Positions 6,489 through 11,701 of a stretch of 11,701 nucleotides of DNA are shown piece after piece. The position numbers and the translations under genes were made by a program. The notes beneath the pieces are model-generated. The model was given only the letters and a program-made list of their open reading frames with translations, searched no databases and had not been told where the DNA came from. The stretch is from positions 1-11,701 of the forward strand of contig JALSHP010000308.1 of NCBI GenBank assembly GCA_026982175.1. Reading direction: 5' to 3'. The first letter of the stretch is position 1, and each line of letters begins with the position of its first letter. Source of the stretch: Campylobacteraceae bacterium (lineage in GTDB: Bacteria; Campylobacterota; Campylobacteria; Campylobacterales; Sulfurovaceae).

Positions 6489-7781
6489 ATGTTTAAAGAA
6501 TTAAAAATCATACCATTGACCTTGGCATTGACCTTGTCTTTAACGACCATAAATGCCCAAGAGACTGATGCTCCTACCATTGACCATATGTCAGTAGCTA
6601 CCATGATGATATTTGATGGAAAATTTGATAAAGCCCGTGCAGAGCTTGATGAGGTTGACCAAGAGGCTGAAAATTTTGATGCTGCTAAATATTTTACCAT
6701 GTTAGGGGTAATGGATGTTAAAGAGAAAAAATATGCCGAGTCGATAGAGCATTTTAATAAAGCAGTTGAGGCAACTACGGTAAAAGTTTATACGCCACCA
6801 CCATTGCCTAAAGAGAAGCGAGAGTATCTATTTTCTCTTTTTTCAGAGAAAAAAGAGCCTAAAAAACCTAAAAATGTAGAGCCTCCTTTTGATGGTGAAA
6901 AGATTCGTGCAGAGAAGTTAAGTAAACTGCATATTAACCTTTCTAAGTCCTATTATAAGTTAAAAGATTATGCCAATACCACAGCAGAACTTGACTTAGC
7001 AGGAGAGAAAGGTAGTAATCGTGCAGGACTCTTTACGCTTAGAGCTGAATGTTACTGGAAGATAAAAGATAAAGCAGGAGCATTAGCAGCATTGGAGAGA
7101 GGAATAGCACGTTTTCCAGAAGATAAACGACTGCGTAAACAGAAGTTTTACTATTTGGCTGATTTAAAACTCTATCAAGCTGCGATTGATGCTTCTAAAT
7201 CTTACATGAACGTGGGTGGAGCATCTTCAAAAGAGTATGTGGCATTGGCTCAAATGTTGATGAATGGAGGAGATACGCTCTCTGCCATTAAAATTTTAGA
7301 AGAGGCAAAAGTGCTTTTCCCTGAAGAGTCAAAGCTCTCTATGTTACTAGGACATGCCTATTTGAAGAAAGATATGATTCATGTGACAGCACATCTTTTT
7401 GAACAAGCTTCATATTATGACCAAAATCGTACCAAAGATGCAGCTGAGATGTACCGACGAGCCAAAGATTTACCTCATGCTATCTATTTAAATGCACAAG
7501 TAAGTGACAAAAAAGAGAAGCTCAAACAGAAAGTTGCTATTTTTGTGGATAGAGGTGAGTTTGAAAAGGTGATAGGACTCAAAGATGGACTGGCACGTTA
7601 TGGACTTTTAGCCGATGACAATTTGCGTTACGCTTTAGCCTATGCTTATTTCATGGTTAAAGATTATGACCAAGCAGAAAAACATTTCAAAAAAATCAAT
7701 GATAGCTCTCTCTTTTCAAAAGCTACCGTTATTCGTAAGAGTATTGAGAAATGTAAAGAAAATTCTTTGGAGTGTATATAA
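6489..7781 (+). CDS. Periplasmic TPR-repeat protein of the TonB2 cluster
   Basis: A 430-residue protein. The ATG at 6489 is chosen because a near-perfect Shine-Dalgarno, AAAGGAGGAG, ends 5 nt upstream and the product starts with a Sec signal peptide (1-23, cleavage after INA). In-frame starts from 6363 lie inside tonB and lack a signal. TPR-like helix pairs are visible at about 35-100 and from about 145 to the C-terminus. A Pro/Lys-rich insertion at about 100-140 separates the first pair from the rest. TPR proteins follow tonB2 in Vibrio and Shewanella clusters and are thought to support TonB2 function, perhaps as a periplasmic scaffold for the motor or receptor; the exact role is not established here. 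The stop overlaps the receptor start as TAATG. Confidence 0.82.
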   Translation: MFKELKIIPLTLALTLSLTTINAQETDAPTIDHMSVATMMIFDGKFDKARAELDEVDQEAENFDAAKYFTMLGVMDVKEKKYAESIEHFNKAVEATTVKVYTPPPLPKEKREYLFSLFSEKKEPKKPKNVEPPFDGEKIRAEKLSKLHINLSKSYYKLKDYANTTAELDLAGEKGSNRAGLFTLRAECYWKIKDKAGALAALERGIARFPEDKRLRKQKFYYLADLKLYQAAIDASKSYMNVGGASSKEYVALAQMLMNGGDTLSAIKILEEAKVLFPEESKLSMLLGHAYLKKDMIHVTAHLFEQASYYDQNRTKDAAEMYRRAKDLPHAIYLNAQVSDKKEKLKQKVAIFVDRGEFEKVIGLKDGLARYGLLADDNLRYALAYAYFMVKDYDQAEKHFKKINDSSLFSKATVIRKSIEKCKENSLECI

Positions 7782-10700
7782 TGAGAAAACATTTAAAAAT
7801 AGTTACCATTTCACTTTTTGCCGTTATTCCTCCTTTTGCTAATGCTCAAGAGGTGGGAACACTTTCAGTATTTATGCTTAAAAGTGGAAAACCTTTGGCA
7901 AACAATGAGATTATTATTGATGCTAAAAAAACGGTACTAACCGATAGAGATGGTTCAATACAAGTAACTTTAACAGTAGGAAAACACCAAATTGAGATTT
8001 TTGGTAAATCTAAAAATGGTAAAAACTTAGGCTATTTTAAAAAGCCTGTAACCATTAAAGAGGGGAAAGACACGCAAATTGTCGCCTCGTTTACCATGGG
8101 AACACCTGAAGTAGATGAGATTGCTCATAATGAACCAAGGTTTGAAGATTTGCCTTTAGAGATGAATGAAAATCTTGAACCTCATGTTGTCATTGACACC
8201 CCTGTTGGAGAGCTTAAGGCAGATAAGAAGAAAAAAGATGAACTTAAAGCCAAAGGGAAGGGTACACTCAATGGTACAGTAATCACTTCGGATAAAAAAG
8301 CACCCATTGAGGGGGCTAGGGTTTTTGTAAAGGGAACATCTATTGATACGCGAACTGATGCCAATGGTAACTTTTCGGTAGAAATTCCTGCGAACAGTAA
8401 AGTGAGTATCTCGGTGGTTCATTCGGCTTACTCTTCACAAACTATTGCTGATATTAATGTTGAAAAAGATGGAACAATTTCTAAAAGTATTGAGTTAACA
8501 CCTGCGAGTTTAGAGCTTGAAGAGTTTGTTGTTTTAGCTCCTAAAGTTGAGGGTAGCATTGCTGATATTATGCAAGAGGAGAAAGAGGCTACTTCTATCT
8601 CCAATATTTTGGGTGCAGCAGAGATGTCCAAAAAAGGTGATAGTAATGCCGCCGCCGCACTTAAAAGGGTAACTGGAATTACACTTGTTGGAGGAAAAAG
8701 CATCTATGTAAGAGGGCTTGGAGAGCGTTACTCAAATATTGAGATGAACTCTCTGCCTCTGCCTTCGCCAGACCCAACCAAAAGAACAGTTCCTTTAGAT
8801 ATTTTCCCTTCATCGGTTATTGGCTCACTTAAAGTTCAAAAGTCGGCTTCGGCTGATATTCCAAGCTCTTTTGGTGGAGGATATATTGACATTAGAACCA
8901 AAGATGTGACTGATGATGATTTTATTAAAATCTCTTTAGGAACTAAAGCCAACAGTAACACAGGAAAAACATCTAATGACTATGCAGGGAGTAGTACGGA
9001 CTTTTTAGGTTATGACAATGGCTACCGAGCCATTACCAATGATATTTTGGAAGCAGGTGAGGTACATGAGGGAGAGCGAATTCAAGGCTTTACCCCTGAA
9101 TACTTTACAGAAGAGCAACTAGTAGAATTTACCAAAGATTTTGTGGATAGAAATTACAACATTAGCACAAGAAATTTACCTATAGGCTATTCAGGTTCTA
9201 TGGAAGTGGCAAAAAGTCTTACCCTTGCAGACGACCATAAAGTTTCAGTTTTTGCAAACTATGGGTACTCTCAAAATCATACCCAAGTAGAAGAGAATTT
9301 TGCTGGTTTTGACATGGGTTCAGATGGACTTCTTCATACTCAAGCTGATAAATTTGGTACAAATACTAAGACAAGATCATCGTACTATCAAGGGGGAAGT
9401 TTCAACCTTGGGTACAACTATCTTGATCTGTTTAAGTTGAAATATACCAAGCTCTATACCCGAAATGCCCTAAAGACAACACGGATTGTTGATGGTATTT
9501 ATGGTTCTAACTATGACCAATTAACCGACTACTTTTTAGATTGGGAAGAGCGTATTTTAAATGTTGACCAACTCAATGGGGAGTTTGACTATGAGATACT
9601 CAATAAAAAATCAAAAGCCTCTTTTGGGCTAGAGTATGCACAAGCCAATCTTTATCAGCCAAATAACTTTAACTATACCTACATAGAGGAGCAAGGGGTA
9701 ACACATATAGACAATACTTCTTCGCCACACCTTGCGAGTCGCTTAAAGTCTGATGATGAACTCTATGCGATGTACTTTAAAAACAAAACCTTTGTTGATT
9801 GGTTTTCTGATGAAGATACTTTAGACTTTGGAATGAACTACTCAACTAAAGAGAGAATTTCACGTCAAAATAAGTTTAACCTTAGACGAATAGGTTCTGT
9901 CGAACTTGATGATGCTGATTTAACTTCTGATATTGAATCGTTTTACTATGAGTATGTGCGAAATAACATTCCTTATAACGAAAGAGCTTTTGTTGTGAGC
10001 CCAGCTTTTAAAGCAGCTGATTACTTTGATGCAGAGGTTGATGAGTTTGGTCTTTATGAGAATACTCATATTAAATTTAATGATAAAATTGAAACTACAT
10101 TAGGTTTACGGTTTGTCAATTTGTCTCAAACGGTTTATCAGTATAAACTAGACCGTAACAATCCTGATATGGCTCAACGAAGTCTAATTCAAAGAATTCC
10201 AGAGTCTTTAGAGGTTACAGGATTTTATCCTAGTGCTTCACTTAAATATAAATGGGATGAAGACAACCATTTTGACATTGCTGCATCTAAAACCTATATT
10301 GTGCCAGACCTTAGAGAGTTTACCGATGGGGAGTATTTTCACCCTTATGATGTGGCAACGGTTATAGGTAATCCCAATTTAGAAAACACCGATATTTATA
10401 GTTTAGATTTAAAGTATTCGCACTATATGTCCGATAGCGAGAATATCAAAGCTGGTCTCTTTTTTAAATATTTAGACAAGCCTATTGAAGATGTAATGAT
10501 TCCCTCTTCATCGCTTCCTATCTACTCTTATGATAATGCTGATTCAGCAATACTTTATGGCTTAGAGGTAGATGGACGTAAAAACTTTGATTTCTTAGGG
10601 AAGAAGTATGAAGATTATTATCTCTCTGGAAACTTCTCTTATACGGAGTCCGATGTAAGTTTACGAGATGAGCAGTTAGCTACTTATAGTACCAACCATA

Positions 10701-11056
10701 GACAGCTACAAGGGCTTTCTAATATTGTTATGAATGCTACGCTTGGCTTTGATAATGATGAACGGAATGTGGCACTATCCTATAACAAAATGGGTGAAAG
10801 AATTCGTAAAGTTGGGGTCATAGATGAGTTTGCTTATCCTGATTACTATGAGACACCACCTCAAATGTTGGATTTTGTATGGCAAGAGAAATTTGACAAA
10901 GATGACCTTTCTGGATTTGGGATTGATAACTTAAGTGCTAAATTAAAAATTGGAAATATATTGGACGATGCAACGGTATGGCGACAAGGTTCAAACATAA
11001 CCAAAAGATTTAAAAAAGGTCAAACGATTGTCTTTGGGGTCTCTTCTCAATTTTAG
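7781..11056 (+). CDS. TonB-dependent outer-membrane receptor with two N-terminal Ig-like domains
   Basis: A 1091-residue receptor. The ATG at 7781 is preferred over a GTG at 7772: it has GGAG 8 nt upstream, overlaps the previous stop as TAATG and gives a clean signal peptide (1-22, ANA then QE). Residues about 25-108 form one Ig-like beta domain and 161-243 a carboxypeptidase-regulatory-like domain (GTLNGTV, then TRTDANGNFSV), joined by a Lys/Glu-rich linker. A possible TonB box is EEFVVLAP (247-254). The plug spans about 270-376, with VRGLGERYSN, a PSPDPTKRTVPLDIFPSSV segment and the closing GGGYIDIRTK. A 22-strand-type barrel follows and ends in a C-terminal Phe. Being in one operon with ttpC-exbB-exbD-tonB suggests a dedicated motor. 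The plug subfamily is seen in large-substrate receptors, but the ligand cannot be read from sequence. Confidence 0.92.
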   Translation: MRKHLKIVTISLFAVIPPFANAQEVGTLSVFMLKSGKPLANNEIIIDAKKTVLTDRDGSIQVTLTVGKHQIEIFGKSKNGKNLGYFKKPVTIKEGKDTQIVASFTMGTPEVDEIAHNEPRFEDLPLEMNENLEPHVVIDTPVGELKADKKKKDELKAKGKGTLNGTVITSDKKAPIEGARVFVKGTSIDTRTDANGNFSVEIPANSKVSISVVHSAYSSQTIADINVEKDGTISKSIELTPASLELEEFVVLAPKVEGSIADIMQEEKEATSISNILGAAEMSKKGDSNAAAALKRVTGITLVGGKSIYVRGLGERYSNIEMNSLPLPSPDPTKRTVPLDIFPSSVIGSLKVQKSASADIPSSFGGGYIDIRTKDVTDDDFIKISLGTKANSNTGKTSNDYAGSSTDFLGYDNGYRAITNDILEAGEVHEGERIQGFTPEYFTEEQLVEFTKDFVDRNYNISTRNLPIGYSGSMEVAKSLTLADDHKVSVFANYGYSQNHTQVEENFAGFDMGSDGLLHTQADKFGTNTKTRSSYYQGGSFNLGYNYLDLFKLKYTKLYTRNALKTTRIVDGIYGSNYDQLTDYFLDWEERILNVDQLNGEFDYEILNKKSKASFGLEYAQANLYQPNNFNYTYIEEQGVTHIDNTSSPHLASRLKSDDELYAMYFKNKTFVDWFSDEDTLDFGMNYSTKERISRQNKFNLRRIGSVELDDADLTSDIESFYYEYVRNNIPYNERAFVVSPAFKAADYFDAEVDEFGLYENTHIKFNDKIETTLGLRFVNLSQTVYQYKLDRNNPDMAQRSLIQRIPESLEVTGFYPSASLKYKWDEDNHFDIAASKTYIVPDLREFTDGEYFHPYDVATVIGNPNLENTDIYSLDLKYSHYMSDSENIKAGLFFKYLDKPIEDVMIPSSSLPIYSYDNADSAILYGLEVDGRKNFDFLGKKYEDYYLSGNFSYTESDVSLRDEQLATYSTNHRQLQGLSNIVMNATLGFDNDERNVALSYNKMGERIRKVGVIDEFAYPDYYETPPQMLDFVWQEKFDKDDLSGFGIDNLSAKLKIGNILDDATVWRQGSNITKRFKKGQTIVFGVSSQF

Positions 11057-11077
11057 ACTTAATATAGGATTTTAATT

Positions 11078-11701
11078 ATGAAAAGTATTGCAACAATAAT
11101 GATAATAGGAGAAGATGACAAGCTGTTAGAACTCAAACAGCTTCATCTATTAAAAGCTGGATTTGATGTTATAAAATCAGATTCTTTTTATGAAATAGAA
11201 CAACACTTAGCTGAAGTGCATCTTGTTCTTATTAATAGCATAAATAACTCCATAAATGGTATGGAGTTCATAGAATATATTCGTGATAAAGATTCTAGTA
11301 TATCTATTATTTTTTTAGCAGAAAATGTTTCAGAAAAAGAGATAGAGCAAGTTTTTGACAAGGGAGCTGACGACTGCTTGGTTAAACCTTTTGGCTTAAG
11401 AGAGTTACTTTGTCGTATAAAAGTGCTTTTAAAAAGGACTTACGGCATGAAACAAGAACGACTTGTTCATGAAAATATTGTCATGGACATAAACCAAAGA
11501 AGTTGTATGATTGATGAAAAAGAAGTAGAACTTACTAAACTAGAATTTGACCTTTTAAGCTTTTTTATTCAACATAAAAATATGATTTTAGAAAGAGAAG
11601 TGATTTTAGAATCAGTATGGCATGATATGAGTACCCAAAAACGTACTATAAATGTTACCGTTAATCGATTGCTTAAAAAAATTGACCCAGATAATAAACA
11701 T
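11078..11701 (+). CDS. OmpR/PhoB-family response regulator with degenerate receiver (3' end missing)
   Basis: The first 208 codons of a gene that continues past the window. TAGGA lies 8 nt before the ATG. Residues 1-120 have the receiver fold: acidic Asp13-Asp14, a hydrophobic strand LVLIN (49-53), Gly61 eight residues later and the conserved KPF with Lys103. The phosphoacceptor Asp is Asn53, and the switch Thr/Ser after FL is Ala81, so normal phosphorylation looks unlikely. From about residue 150 a winged-helix DNA-binding domain follows (ELTKLEFDLLSFF, then KRTINVTVNRLLKKIDP). It lies 21 nt after the receptor gene with no terminator or operator between them, so co-transcription is plausible. 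It is a candidate reader of the 11-bp repeat arrays. Regulators of this phospho-independent type (HP1043, CosR) are known in Campylobacterota, but this one is not obviously their orthologue. Confidence 0.88.
   Translation, partial: MKSIATIMIIGEDDKLLELKQLHLLKAGFDVIKSDSFYEIEQHLAEVHLVLINSINNSINGMEFIEYIRDKDSSISIIFLAENVSEKEIEQVFDKGADDCLVKPFGLRELLCRIKVLLKRTYGMKQERLVHENIVMDINQRSCMIDEKEVELTKLEFDLLSFFIQHKNMILEREVILESVWHDMSTQKRTINVTVNRLLKKIDPDNKH

Noticed and set aside
6831..6852. Hairpin TTTTCTCT/AGAGAAAA inside the TPR gene as a terminator
   Set aside because: It lies in the middle of an intact coding sequence and is followed by A-rich rather than T-rich sequence on the + strand.
7772..7780. GTG start for the receptor
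   Set aside because: It would add only three residues and lies at the edge of the Shine-Dalgarno sequence; the ATG at 7781 overlaps the upstream stop in the TAATG style used elsewhere in the operon.
69..8703. Open frames on the minus strand opposite the lipoprotein, ExbB, ExbD, TonB and receptor genes
   Set aside because: They are antisense to well-supported genes, match no family I recognise and lack ribosome-binding sites; they reflect codon bias of the real genes.

Overview
The window is AT-rich DNA of a Gram-negative bacterium. It holds nine protein genes, all on the + strand and tightly packed. The lipoproteins, the TonB machinery, the outer-membrane receptor and the base composition fit a Campylobacterota (Sulfurimonas/Sulfurovum-like) organism; this is judged by eye, is moderate at phylum level and is not resolved to genus.

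Layout. (1) 1-2537: two paralogous secreted lipoproteins (88-1212 and 1361-2509), each a right-handed parallel beta-helix and each with its own promoter region. A hairpin terminator follows the first and a REP-like palindrome follows the second. (2) 2714-11056: a compact operon encoding a DUF3450 periplasmic coiled-coil protein, a long TtpC-type TolQ/ExbB protein, a short ExbB, ExbD, a short TonB, a periplasmic TPR protein and a 1091-residue TonB-dependent receptor. Neighbouring genes overlap or lie within 13 nt of each other. The order matches the Vibrio/Shewanella 'TonB2' clusters. (3) 11078-11701: the first 208 codons of an OmpR/PhoB-family response regulator that runs off the window. It lies 21 nt after the receptor with no visible terminator, so it may belong to the same operon.

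The most striking signal is regulatory. Upstream of both lipoprotein genes and of the TonB operon lies the same four-fold array of 11-bp direct repeats. Each unit starts with GT (GTAAYC in the first two units, GTTNC-like in the last two), and the last unit starts 50-53 nt before the start codon. The first two units (GTAAC-NAAAAN-GTAAC) closely resemble the Campylobacter PhosR 'pho box' and have the spacing of PhoB/OmpR-family sites. The three units therefore look like one local regulon, possibly phosphate-responsive.

The response regulator at the right end is a candidate reader of these boxes. Its receiver domain is degenerate: Asn replaces the phosphoacceptor Asp, and Ala replaces the switch Thr.

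Working model (inference): under one signal the cell makes an outer-membrane receptor, its dedicated TonB2/TtpC energising complex and two surface or periplasmic beta-helix lipoproteins that may bind or process the ligand. The ligand cannot be read from the sequence.
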